DNA of 64,000 nucleotides from Alectoria sarmentosa (taxonomy: Eukaryota; Ascomycota; Lecanoromycetes; Lecanorales; Parmeliaceae). Below, one piece after another: positions 38,036 to 48,602 of this stretch; position 1 is the first letter of the stretch, and each line of letters opens with the position of its first letter. The translations under genes were made by a program, and so were the position numbers. The stretch is taken from positions 1 to 64,000 of the forward strand of contig WOGZ01000060.1 of assembly GCA_009733775.1 (NCBI GenBank), read 5' to 3'. A model generated the notes under the pieces. That model was not told the DNA's origin. It searched no databases and saw nothing but the letters and a program-made list of their open reading frames with translations.

Positions 38036-38086
38036 GGTATAATTCCGAAGCAGCTTTAATTGCATTGTCTGCTTCGGACTTATACC
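38036..38086. repeat. 18-bp hairpin
   Basis: GGTATAATTCCGAAGCAG (38036-38053) pairs with CTGCTTCGGACTTATACC (38069-38086) with one mismatch, around a 15-base loop. It lies about 340 bases upstream of the hydrolase-ankyrin start codon. It may be part of an inverted-repeat element or a structured upstream transcript. Confidence 0.75.
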
Positions 38087-38429
38087 ATTAACGAGTCCTA
38101 CCGGCCATGCGCTTCAAGGCTCAACTTTACTTGTGAGATTTTGTTCCACATGTCCAAAGTACAGGGTTTGATGTCTCATGCAGGTGGTAAGCATTGTACT
38201 CTACAGCGGCATGTTTAGTGGGAATATGATTTTTCCTTTAGTCTAAAATTAGCAGTCTCACAGACACCTTCCTTTTTCTGACAAGCGTTCTGGGCAGTGT
38301 GTGTCCTTCAGCCTCGTGGACCTCTCACCCGCAACAGCGCAAAGCTTCATGCTGCCATCAAAAAAGTAACGAAAGACCCACATGATGCATTAGCGGGGCC
38401 ATTTGGCATCTTCAAAAGTATCAGCCGCG

Positions 38430-41400
38430 ATGGAGTCGATGGTCCCCAGCCGCCCGTTGACGTTCCGGGTGGAGAACATTCCTCCAGGTACAACGGCGGA
38501 GGAGCTCATAAAATATTTCTATACCGAGGATCAGCCTCGTGTCCGAGTGAGGTCGATCGTGCCGGCTGTTGACAGCTACGAGTTAGATATTCGAGAGTAC
38601 ACAGCAACTGTTACTTTTCACGCTCTAAATTCAAGTGTCCTATCTCCTCGTTTGCTTGACGAGGATATCAGTATCGACTGCGATTTCCATGGCTTTACTC
38701 CTCTCAATCATCCCCAGGAACCTATTGCAGCTGAGTAAGTAACTGAAATTCGGCGTTCGGGTCCCTCCACAATTAAATCCATTTAGTATTATTGCCGTGA
38801 CTGGCCTCGCTGCTCATGCCTTTGGGTCATGGGCACATTCCGCCCAGAACATGTGGCTTCGAGACTATCTGCCCAGAGATGTCAGCAACGCTCGGGTGCT
38901 TATATACGGCTATCCTTCACAGCTACATGGGAATATATCAAGAAGCATTCTTTCGGACCACAGCACCAATTTGATCCACAGGCTTTTGACAATGCGTGAG
39001 TCGGCCAAGGTGTGTGTCTTGCTCGTCCGAATACTAGGATTGCGCTGACAAACGTGTTCAAGTGCCAAGACCGACCTATTGTCTTCATCGGCCATAGCTT
39101 AGGGTGTCTGATCATCAAGAAGGTAGTGCACCCTCGATAGTTCTTGTCAAAGCCTTGCTGAGAAGTCTGACATCAAGGCACTTTGTGACATCAACGGCTC
39201 CGTCGGCATATACAGCTCTCGACTGCCAGTCCGCTCAATTATTTTCTTGGGAGCGCCCCACAAAGGCTTGGAGACGACGGCTCTCGAGACGCTAGTCAAG
39301 TCGCAGGCGACAGAAGATATGATCAGAGAGCTCAAAGCAGAGTCCCCGACGTTGACGGAATTGAACGACAAGTTCCGACACGTTGCTAAGGATATCGATA
39401 TCCTGACCTGCTATGAACTTAGCCCTACCAAGACTGCCATTGAGGTATGTTGGATCATCCCAAACATCGGCTGTTCACTAATGGCGTTCAGATGCCTGAT
39501 GGAACTTGGAAGCGCGAAGGTCCCCCCATAATGATGGTGTCCCTGGACTCCGCGCGACAATGGTACCCCCGCGAGGAACTTGTGGCCTGTAATGCGGACC
39601 ATTCACAGATAGCCAAGCTAAAGCGTGGCGAAAACAGCATCTACCCTAGTGTCCGGTGGGCCATCAAAAAGGCTCTTCTTAGTGCAGGCGATCTTTACAG
39701 CGAGGTCAAGGGGATTCATCATGACGAACCCCGCCATCTCGGAAGCGTAGAAGAATCATCCGCATTGCGCCGGAGCCTCTTGCAGGCTTCGCATCGTCAA
39801 GTCTCAATGCCGTCCAATGATAGCACAGCAGATCCAGCTCCTATATCATCCAGGTCTATCTCCGACGATGCCACTGATCGACAGAGGAAAAAACTTCGCC
39901 AAATGAAATTAGACCAATCTGCTCGTGACGTCTTTACTCCGTCCAATAATAATCCTCTTAACAAGACGGTTTCTCAATGGCAATCTGGCATCAATGTTAG
40001 TAATGGAGATGACACGCGGTCCTTCTCGAACCCGACAGATTCTGCAAACCTGGATACGGCTTCGATTGTGTTTGATGAATTGGGCGTTGCTAGCATGAGT
40101 ACAAATCCGACAACATCGCTTGATGCACAAACCACTACTCCGAAAGAGACTATAGGGGTAGCGAATCCAGAAATTCCGGAGATAGATCATAAAGTCGATG
40201 GAAGTAGGGCCCTTCAAAGAAAAGATTTAGACACCACTACAGACGGCCCCAAAAGCATGATCATGGATGAAGTATTGGCTTCTGCAATTACGGAAGGGGA
40301 CGAGGAGAAGACACGAGAACTGTTCGCACATAGCTATGACGTAAATTGCAAAGACAAAGATGGATTCACACCATTACTTTTGGCGGCACGCTATAGAAAA
40401 GAAAACGTGCTGAGGCTGTTGTTAGAAAAGGGTGCAAATCCAGGTGCAAAATGCAATAAAGGCCAAACAACACTGCACTTGCTAGCCGTGTCCCCCCATT
40501 TACCCATCTCTGAATCCATGATCGATCTCTTACTGAAAACCCGTCCACCTTTCGACCTTCCCGATGACAAGGGAGCGACTCCACTGATGACCGCTTGCGC
40601 GGCTGGTGAACAATTATTGGCGACAAAGCTCATCAATCATGGTGCAAACATTCGCGCAATCAGCCATACTGGGAGATCCCCTTTGCACTATGCAGCGAGG
40701 ACGGGAAAAGCCCATATGATTCCTTTGTTGATAGCGAACGGCGCCGCACTAGAAACGAAAGCCCTAGAAAAGGATGGGGGATTTACACCGCTCCATTTGG
40801 CTGCTTGCAATCCATCTGACGCCTCTGACACCGTTGAACGTTTGTTACAAGCTGGGGCAGATAAGAAAGTGAGGACCGCAATGTACAGATGCACGCCTTC
40901 GCATCTCGCCATCAAGAACCACAACAAGGCTTGCCTCGCTCGTCTTCTGGAGTATGGTGCCAATACCGAAGTTTCGGACAGAGATGGCCAGACATTACTT
41001 CTAACAGCTGCGAAAGAAGGAGAGCTTGAAATTGTCAAGTCGCTTCTTGATCACGGTGCCAATGCCAATGCTGTTACTTCGGATGGGTGGACAAGCCTCC
41101 ACCGGGCCGCAGATAAAGGTCATATTGAAATCGTCAAAGCACTTCTTGATCACGGTGCCATTCCTGATGCTACTACAGATGATGGGTGGACAAGCCTCCA
41201 CTGGGCCGCATATGAAGGCCATATTGAAATCATCAAAGCACTTCTTGATCACGGTGCCAATCCTGATGTTACTACAGAGGATGGGCGGACAAGCCTCCAT
41301 TTGGCCGTGTTTAAAGGCCATATTGGAATCATCAAAGTACTTCTTGATCACGGTGCCAATCCTACTATTAGAACTATAAAGTACGTGGGTACGAAACCTT

Positions 41401-41504
41401 CGGGTGTACATATGAACTATGACGTATCATCCACGCAGAAGAGAGTAATCATCACGCTGCTCAAGGAAGCCGAGAAGACCTGGAAACAATCTGGTAAGAA
41501 ATAG
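38430..41504 (+). CDS. Alpha/beta-hydrolase (esterase/lipase-like) fused to ankyrin repeats
   Basis: Five exons: 38430-38734, 38787-39009, 39063-39122, 39178-39444 and 39492-41504, giving 955 residues. Residues about 8-75 (LTFRVENIPPGTTAEELIKY ... TATVTFHA) look like a divergent RRM-type fold. Residues about 102-380 are a serine-hydrolase domain of the type found at the N-terminus of fungal NLRs: VTGLAAHAFGSWAH, FIGHSLGCLIIKK with nucleophile Ser188, IIFLGAPHKGLE, and NADHSQIAKL as the probable catalytic His. A linker of about 170 residues rich in Ser, Thr, Asn and Asp follows. About ten ankyrin repeats run from about residue 568 to 905. No nucleotide-binding domain lies between hydrolase and repeats. 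Family context suggests a role in heterokaryon incompatibility or innate-type recognition. An upstream non-coding exon is possible; the ATG at 38430 is the first in frame. Confidence 0.92.
41022..41375 (+). repeat. Near-identical 99-bp ankyrin-coding repeats
   Basis: Units start at 41022, 41121, 41220 and 41319, each 33 codons, and share CTTCTTGATCACGGTGCCA. The second and third units are almost identical, while the ankyrins upstream in the same gene are highly diverged. Such recent homogenisation is typical of repeat domains under diversifying selection in fungal recognition proteins. Confidence 0.9.
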
Positions 41505-42718
41505 GACCACATGTTGAGGCTGGATGTGTTCAACTACTTCGCAGCAATTTGTTGGTGCAGCTAGGTCCTTGCTGAATTGGTCAATGGGGGTCTATTTATT
41601 ATGTATTACCGGTATCAATCAATACCCTTTCTCCAATATCGCAATAGCAGAAAATCCTGAGACTTGACTTGCATATTCCGACAATATCATCCGCCATATA
41701 AAATTGAAGTGACAAAGACACACATAAGAGCTTTCTTTATTCATCAAAGCTGTCCCGTGAGTCCCGACGTTCGCCTTTAACTCAAGTCCCCCTTATCACA
41801 CTATTTGCCGAAGAATCAATACAGTTGCATCGCGCTAGAAAGACCCGCCCTCCAAGATTGGCTGCTGCACCGTTGTGACTGCCCTCAAGTCCCGAAACAC
41901 AGACCCTACACACCATCGCCGCGGCATCCGGATATCTAGACCAGCTGAGCAGCGCAAGCGGCCACGACACGTTATGAGGCCATCTGACGCGCTTTTGGAG
42001 AGTCCACCAAGTCCGCGCAGAGCCGTTCGAGTGCGTCGATGATACTATGCTTCAAGATTGTGGCCCTTCGTCGGTCTCTTGGTGGGGGATTGTATGATGT
42101 GTACTCGTTGGTTCTCAGATTCGCAATTATGTTAAGTCAGTCTAATTTTCTCGTTGTGCACACTTTCTCGGTTTCTGGCTCGTCTGGTTCTGCTACGGTA
42201 GTCTTTTCACCATGGGAAAAGCTCAGTCGTGGCGCTTTTCCATTTCCTAGTGCTCGGCACGTCCACGCTAGCAGGGGCCAGGGTGTAGGGATACTGATTG
42301 GTAAGCTCGGGCTTGCGACGCCCGTCACCCCATGAGTACTTAATTGAGTAACTTAAAGTACTTGGATGATAAGTAAACCTTACCGCTGGCACCTGCTAGC
42401 GTAGATCTGCCGAGCAAAGGAAGCACCGGTCTAACCCAGGGTAGATTTAGCGCCTTGGCACAACTTTCGGGTCTGCCTGGGACACCTCTCGTGCTTTCTT
42501 CAGCATCTGCTCATGACTGCATTCGTCATGACTGTTGCGATGATCACAAATACCTGGGAGGAATCGAAGGCTAACAGGCAACGACTCCCGTCAGTGTTGC
42601 TCACAGAGCTCATTCAATCCCTTCTTGAGGCTTCGCGACAGCAGTGGAAGAGTCCGAGAAAAGACCGAGTGAACTAAATACAGCCACCAAGCCTTGCCCC
42701 GCAAGTCTGCAGCTCTGG
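41505..42718. other. Intergenic region
   Basis: About 1.2 kb of normal composition between the ankyrin gene and the NmrA-like gene. Short frames only, none supported. Confidence 0.5.
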
Positions 42719-42726
42719 TATAAAAG
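42719..42726 (+). promoter_or_regulatory. TATA box of the NmrA-like gene
   Basis: TATAAAAG, 50 bases upstream of the ATG at 42776. Spacing allows a short 5' leader. Confidence 0.5.
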
Positions 42727-42775
42727 CGTGGTGAACACCCTCTACATTCCATATCCCATCTCACAGCTCTTGCAA

Positions 42776-43866
42776 ATGGCCGAAAAGAAGATCCTCGTCG
42801 TCTTTGGTGCCACCGGCAACCAAGGCGGTTCTGTTATCAATTCCATTCTGAACGACCCCAAGACTGCCAGCGAGTTCAAAATTCGTGGCATCACTCGCGA
42901 CCCGTCAAAACCCAATGCGCAGGCCTTGACAGCCAAGGGCGTCGAATGTGTTGCAGCTGACATGAATTCGAAAGACCAGATCAAGTCCGCTTTGCGAGGA
43001 GCTTTCGCCGTCTTCGCTGTGACCAACTATTGGGAGAAGATGGATGCCAAGCTTGAGATGAAGCAGGGACAAAACATCGCTGATCTTGCCAAGGTTTTGC
43101 CTTTGTCCATACACACGTCGACGTTTCTACTGACAAAGTGTTGAAAGGAATGCAGCGTGCAGCACCTCATCTGGTCATCGCTCTACGATGTGACCAAGCT
43201 GACGGGCGGCAAATTTCCCAACGTGGAGCACTTCGATTCTAAAGCCGCCGTAGAACAATACATCCGCGACTTGGGCATTCCCGCCACTTTCTTCATGCCA
43301 GGCTTCTTCATGTCCAATTTTCCAGGTGGCATGTTCCGCCAGATCCCGCAATCGAACGAGTGGACCATATCACTACCGATGCCTGCCAATACTCCTATCC
43401 CGTGCTTCGATGCTGGCGGTGATACTGGCAAGTTCGTCAAGGGCATTCTCACTCACAGAGACAAGGTGCTTGGCAAGAGGGTCTTGGCCGCAACGGACTA
43501 CAACACTCCCTCAGATGCTATTTCAATTTTCAAGGAGCTCTTTCCCAAGGCTGGAGAAAGCGCAAAATTTGTGCAGATATCCAAGGACGACTATAAAGGC
43601 GCCTTGGCAAAGGCTGGTATGCCAGAGAAAGCTCAGGAGGAGCTTTATGAAAATATGGCTTTCATGAATGAATACGGATATTATGGGAAAGCTAGTCTTG
43701 CTGAGAGTCATGAGGTAAATCTGTCTTTACAGTTTCCTCAATGGCTGCATTTCGGTACTCTGTGCTTTCGCATTAGCTGACAGCCTTCTTTCAGATCTTG
43801 GACGAAAAGCTTACAACGCTGAAAGAATTTTTTGCCAAGGCCAAGGCTTTTGAGGGTCTTGACTAG
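42776..43866 (+). CDS. NmrA-like NAD(P)-binding protein
   Basis: Three exons: 42776-43093, 43148-43714 and 43795-43866, giving 318 residues, the usual family length. The N-terminus has the Rossmann dinucleotide-binding motif GATGNQGG (residues 11-18). A typical NmrA sequence follows: RGITRDPSKPNAQAL, GVECVAADMNSKDQ, GAFAVFAVTNYWEK, QHLIWSSLYDVTKLTGGK, FDSKAAVEQYIRDLGIPATF, FMPGFFMSNFPGGMF. Members are atypical short-chain dehydrogenases, some acting as NAD(P)-sensing regulators. Here catalytic Tyr/Lys in the classic SDR spacing is not obvious, as is usual for NmrA. The first intron has a non-consensus GTTTTG donor but a perfect CTACTGAC branch point and conserved protein continuity across the junction. 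Confidence 0.94.
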
Positions 43867-44254
43867 CCCTGATGAGAGATTAAATGCACAAGCGCTTTGA
43901 AGACTTTCTTTTAACCCCTTCTATCCCAAGACAAACGGGCATCCCAAGTACCAGCTTTTCATAAGTCAAGATTTTTACGATGATTTCTTCCTCCGTGCAG
44001 TACATGCTCCTCCTACATCAACATGAGTGTTTGTCGGAACTCTCTTGTTAGCGAAACGCGTCATTTTCTGAACTCAGAACCCTGAACCCCAACCCCACCA
44101 TAAGGCATTACCCCACACGATTGCCGTCGAATTGATTTCCACGATCTTGCGTTACCTGCACTGAGGGTTTTCTGCGGCTACTTTGAACCCCAATTGGCGT
44201 CAGCGCGTAGGGCTCTGGGTGTGGGGAAATCCTCACATCTTGCCGCAGTTGCTG
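43867..44254. other. Intergenic region
   Basis: About 390 bases, no gene seen. It holds the terminator of the NmrA-like gene and the promoter of the small secreted protein. Confidence 0.5.
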
Positions 44255-44260
44255 TATAAA
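44255..44260 (+). promoter_or_regulatory. TATA box of the small secreted protein gene
   Basis: TATAAA, 52 bases upstream of the ATG at 44312, in GCTGTATAAACTCGAG. Confidence 0.45.
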
Positions 44261-44311
44261 CTCGAGAGTCTTCTTTCTCAGCTGGTATTAACATCTTGTT
44301 CTTGCTGAACA

Positions 44312-45151
44312 ATGGCTAACGCTCATTTTCGTTTATCCTTAGACTCTGTTCCCTGCATCCTCATCATCTTCTCTACATTCTTTACCATCGCATCGAGCGC
44401 CGCTATAAGCTTACCACATGGAAACCTAACAGTTCATTCGGCATCTAATGGCAACCAATGCACCGATAGTTCCAAATGGATAGGCACCGGTTCCAGCTCG
44501 ATGGACTGCATCGGTGCAGTGCAAAAGCTGTATAACGCCGAAGTCAAACCATTTTCAGACATCGATTTTGAATTTCTTTCCCCAAAGGCTCCAGCACGTT
44601 CATTGCCGTCGATGCGCACGCCTAGGAAGTACACTGTCGGTAAGTGCTTCCCAGAGATTTGACACGCCTTCCCCCCATTTGTGCCTGTTCAGGCTGAGCA
44701 GAGCCAAAGGATCATGCACCCTTGCCATCGTAATGTTGAACTTTTTCTCCAACGGCGAGCTACCAGGAGATGTGGAAGGACCCTTCGCTTCACGAGATGT
44801 GACATCTTTCTATGAGATATGGCAGGCGGCGCAAAATGTTGAGGCTACGTGCTTGATGCAGTACGGGAGGCCAGGGTGGGCTGCTGAAGGTAATTTTTCC
44901 AGCGGTGTTCAATTTATTTATAATTTTCATGGAATGCCGGGGTAGTATGTATGAAAGCTTATTGTCATTTAGGTGGAAGGGAAGCTGTAGGTGTTTTCCT
45001 GTGGGCTACAGATTCTCTCGAGAATCAACGTGTCCCGCAGGGTGAACCTACATTGGCTGCTACGATTAGCGTGTCAGGGTCGTCCTTCAATTTGAGCAGC
45101 GGCTCAAGCGGATCGCTGTCAGATCAACACCTAGAGACAAAAAGATACTAG
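44312..45151 (+). CDS. Small secreted cysteine-containing protein, effector-like candidate
   Basis: Three exons: 44312-44639, 44710-44889 and 44973-45151, giving 228 residues. A hydrophobic N-terminus (residues about 12-31, SVPCILIIFSTFFTIASSAA) is a clear signal peptide. The mature part has an NLTVHS sequon, QCTDSSKW, MDCIGAVQKLY, FEFLSPKAPAR, YTVGSCTLAIVMLNFF, FYEIWQAAQNVEATC and EAVGVFLWATDS. The first intron ends at the AAAG before GATCATGC; this acceptor was chosen because it alone keeps the frame. The layout is that of a secreted domain of unknown function with one or two disulfides. It is convergent with the next gene, 121 bases away. No enzyme motif is visible, and a role in host or competitor interaction is only an inference. 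Confidence 0.85.
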
Positions 45152-45272
45152 ATTGGAGATCAGGCATTCCTTTCGCAGGCGTAATCAACCATACCCGTAC
45201 CCAGTTTCTGAATCCAACGCCTTGCTACCATCCCCTGAATGCGTCAGACCTGAATCGCTTCATCCCATTTTC

Positions 45273-46030
45273 CTAAGCAGAAAATCCAGGGGCGTCTCTT
45301 GCGCCTGTGACCAAATCGAGTCCCAGCGCCCTGTAAACTTTGAAGTCTAACCTTGAGTCAATCCAGCCCATTTGAACGCCCAGTGGAGCCAAGTACACAT
45401 ACAAACCTTCCCCGGGAAACATCGAGCCAGGAGCCAGACACATGGAATACGTTTTTCCCGCTGCATCCACAGAGTCCAGGTAATCGAGGGATCTCCAGGC
45501 GCCTGAAGAAACACCCTCATACCTTCACGACCAGTCTGCAAAGAGAAGAAACCCACTCATCAGTCATTCCAGCTATGGACGTCTTGGAGAGAAAAAGAGA
45601 GAGACATACCACGAGCCACTCACGCTCATCGTGATCGTCCACAAAAAATCTAACCTCCTCGTTTAGGCTATAAAACTGGCCGTACTCTTCGCCATCGATG
45701 ACACTTATACCGAAGACCATGATCAACTTTTCATCTTTTTCATCCTCGTACCCCTCCCCTGATAACGAGTCCAGGTGAGAGATCTTGGGTGGATCGGCCA
45801 TCAGGCAGGGGTGGTCGTCTAGGTAAACGATGTCGTCGGGTCGGATTGCGTGGACGGGCTTCTGCGCGTTCGGGTGGGCGGTTTCGTTTTTGCGGATCCA
45901 GGCCGCCATCTGTGCTTCGTTAGCCATGTCATTTTTCGTGGTCTTGTCAAGGGATATGGGAATCAGTCGGGGAATGTGATACCTTCTCAGGGGTGCCGAT
46001 ATCAAACGTTGGAGTCCCGATCATGGCCAT
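45273..46030 (-). CDS. Hypothetical protein, possibly eIF5A-like (SH3/OB folds)
   Basis: Best model: complement of 45273-45460, 45523-45535, 45610-45942 and 45983-46030, about 193 residues. The first two exons and the GTATGT intron at 45536-45609 are well supported; the 13-base exon and last exon are uncertain. An alternative reads straight from 45535 to a stop near 45348. Residues about 48-120 resemble the N-terminal SH3-like domain of eIF5A in order: VHAIRPDDIVYLDDHPCLM, then KLIMVFGISVIDGEEYGQFY. These parallel the KNGxVVIKGRPCKI and VHxVxxDIFTGKKxEDI blocks. The hypusine loop (TGKHGHAK) is absent, so if related it is a divergent paralog without the modified lysine, not the translation factor itself. 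MAMIGTPTFDIGTPEK from the first exon is the preferred start. Confidence 0.55.
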
Positions 46031-47164
46031 GATGCTGGTTGTCACACGTATCCAGGCTAGATTTCCACTGCAAAAGCGTTCCTCTCAAGAACTTTATCAG
46101 ATGAGGTCAAGCAAAACAAAAAGCCTCAGGTCAAGGAGACTGGAACTCGACCCGGATCCCACCTCGCTTGTATCAGACCTTGGAATATTCTCATTTTCGT
46201 GCCGAAAAACCAAATAACCGTTTATTACGTGATGCATCTACCAGCCAAAATGCTCAGAACCCGCCCTGCTTCTGCTGTCGCACGGAAGTAGGCTCCGGCT
46301 CTGGTAGCTCGAGTTGTTCACGATACAGGTGGGTAAGCTTAGAGAAGGAATTGGCTAAAGACAAGAGGTTCCGAGATGGGCCAGTACTGGATGGTAGGGA
46401 TGGACGGACAGGAATATGTGACCCGAGTGATGTGCCAACGGCAGAGAGACGTTTATTCCGAAGTCGGGAGAGACGATAATCGATTTCTTTTCGTGATTGT
46501 TTTGATGGGGCAAGATTCGGCTGAGATAATTTCTGATGTTTTGGTTTTCGGTGTGGCTTTTTAATCTGAGATGTGTCTGTGGATTGCTAATGGGTTTCAC
46601 CACTATATGCTTGTGTTTCTTCTTAGTCGGTCCTCCTTTTCTATATTTGCTCAACCATCTCCTTATGAATCGCCATTATAGGTATGCCGAGGCAAAGATA
46701 CATCCCTCTTGAGATGCTGCGGCGCTATAGTACCTGCTGTTCCTCCTACTCAGGCAAAGGAATCAAATGCAGCACCCCGTCATCTAAATCACCGATTTAC
46801 GAAAAGAGTTGTGAGAAAATGGGAGCATTGTGCTTGAGTAATTTCATAGCTTAGTAAGGTTGCGGATTGAGCTCGAGAGTCTCCAAGTACTCTTCATATT
46901 ACAAATACAGCGTGGGGATTTTCATCTGTTTGAGGATGAGGGAGGGGTCTTGAGGGCCTTGTTTTGAGAGAACGTCATGATCCGAGAAGGCGCTGACGAA
47001 GGCCGAACTTCCGAAACGTCAAGCCTTATAAAACAAAGATAATATCGGCTTTTGGATCGCATGCTTTTTGAAATTAGAAACAGTCCAAGTATTCTCCAAG
47101 ACCTTCTCAAGACAACACACCTAGGTCACCGCAAATGCTTTCTAAATCTCCCGATCCTTACCAC
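46031..47164. other. Intergenic region
   Basis: About 1.1 kb between two minus-strand genes. Frames up to 103 codons occur on both strands, without motif, signal peptide or spliceable continuation. Nothing supported. Confidence 0.5.
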
Positions 47165-48091
47165 TCATCTCCTCCCCCCCCCCCTCTTCCCGCCCGCCTC
47201 CCTCACCATACACATCCCAGCCACAATCCCCGCCCCTCCATACCGTCCCAGATCGACCGCAACATCATCGACGCGCTCGAACCCAAGCTTCCGATACAGC
47301 TCCACCGCCACCACCGAAGACTCCAGATATATTCTAGCGCCGCCCACCTCATCTGCCATAGCGAGGCCGTGGCGGAGAAGCAGCGAACCCATGCCGAGTC
47401 GCTGATGGGTTGGGGATACGGCGAGACCTAGAAGGACTATCATGGTACTGGTGAGCAGTGGGTTGGGATCTTTCGAGTTGAATTTGTAGATGAAAGAGAG
47501 AGAGGGGGGGAGAGAAAGAGAGAGAGGAGCGCAAGAACAGACCATAGTCTTTGCTATGATCAACCCACTTCTCTTGCAGCTCGTCGAGAGCGCTAGAGAA
47601 GTGGTTGAAGAGCTCCTTGTTGTATCCCGCCGGCATTGGGGGTGTTGCTTTCTGCAACTCCTCTTTCTCGGCCTCTTGCGCTGCACTCGGACTGTAGGGG
47701 AATTGCCACCGTGCGAAAGCGACTATTTCTCTGTTGCATCTTATGTCAGTATTTCTCCAATTTCTATTCGATCAATGCTCGAAGTCTGCTAGCTTTTTTT
47801 TTTCCAAAGCCAACATATCAAGCGTTCATCGTGTCATCTCTGTGTGTGAGTGAATGGAAAGATCATCACCCACCCCGTTTCATCATCGACGGCCTTGAAC
47901 GATTTTCGACCGTTGAGAGAGCTCGGTTGCAGCCTTTGGTGGTACTGCTGTTTTTGATATGCATACAAGACGTCGGGTGGGACGTTTCGTGTCAAACACG
48001 CGATGATGGGATCGTTCTTGAATGCGGCGAGGGAGATGGTGGTGAAGGCGGGGCAATCTGCTATGGTGGCCTCATGCACTGAGAACGTCAT
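47165..48091 (-). CDS. GNAT-family N-acetyltransferase
   Basis: Three exons, complement of 47165-47436, 47543-47730 and 47874-48091, giving 225 residues. The start MTFSVHEATIADCPAFTTIS is the usual beta-1/alpha-1 of the fold. TGEIVAFARWQFP spans the first splice junction, and LLGLAVSPTHQRLGMGSLLL carries the acetyl-CoA pyrophosphate-binding QRLGMG motif. ARIYLESSVVAVELYRKLGF is the C-terminal motif B. The family transfers acetyl from acetyl-CoA to an amine; this subgroup is common in ascomycetes and its substrate is unknown. The 143-bp first intron has an ACTGACAT branch site and GTGGGT donor. The second uses GTCTGT, and its acceptor after CATGATAG was chosen to keep the frame. Confidence 0.93.
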
Positions 48092-48602
48092 CTTCGGGGT
48101 AGAATCTGTTCGCGTGTTACTTGATTGATTGTTCTATGGTGTGGTGTGTGGGGACTGAATATTCTGTATGAAGCCGGTGGCAGAAGGACGCTGGTGGCTT
48201 AACACTTCATATCATGTCCATGTGATCATTGCCAGCTAAGACATCTCTGAACACTTTCTAGTAAGGTTTCCTCGTAGTGAGAAGAGTGGAAGAGGTTGAA
48301 GATTGGGTGCTGACTGCCACCGCTAGCGGTATGCCAAGATATGTTAGTCATGAGCTCAGAAGCTCCGGCCATTGGCCAAAGATGATCAGGATAGCCTGCC
48401 GGGTTTGGGTTTTCGTCTTGTCTCACCATCATCCGGGCAACCTGAACATGAAATTCTGCAAATATCCCAAGACTGCACCACTGTAAGAATCTCGCGCTGC
48501 GACTTCACTCACTCGTATCGGACTTTGGCTCTTTGAGATATCTACTCCAGGCATCAAGCGCTTTTATGCACATTTTCTTCCTCCTTCCACCAATCAACCC
48601 AC
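48092..48602. other. Intergenic region
   Basis: About 510 bases between two minus-strand genes. No gene seen. Confidence 0.5.

Noticed and set aside
41001..41411. Minus-strand frame of 136 codons with internal repeats
   Set aside because: It is the antisense of the near-identical ankyrin units; the repetition comes from the real gene on the plus strand.
42776..48091. Secondary-metabolite cluster suggested by NmrA and acetyltransferase genes
   Set aside because: No polyketide synthase, peptide synthetase, terpene cyclase, P450 or pathway regulator is present in the window.
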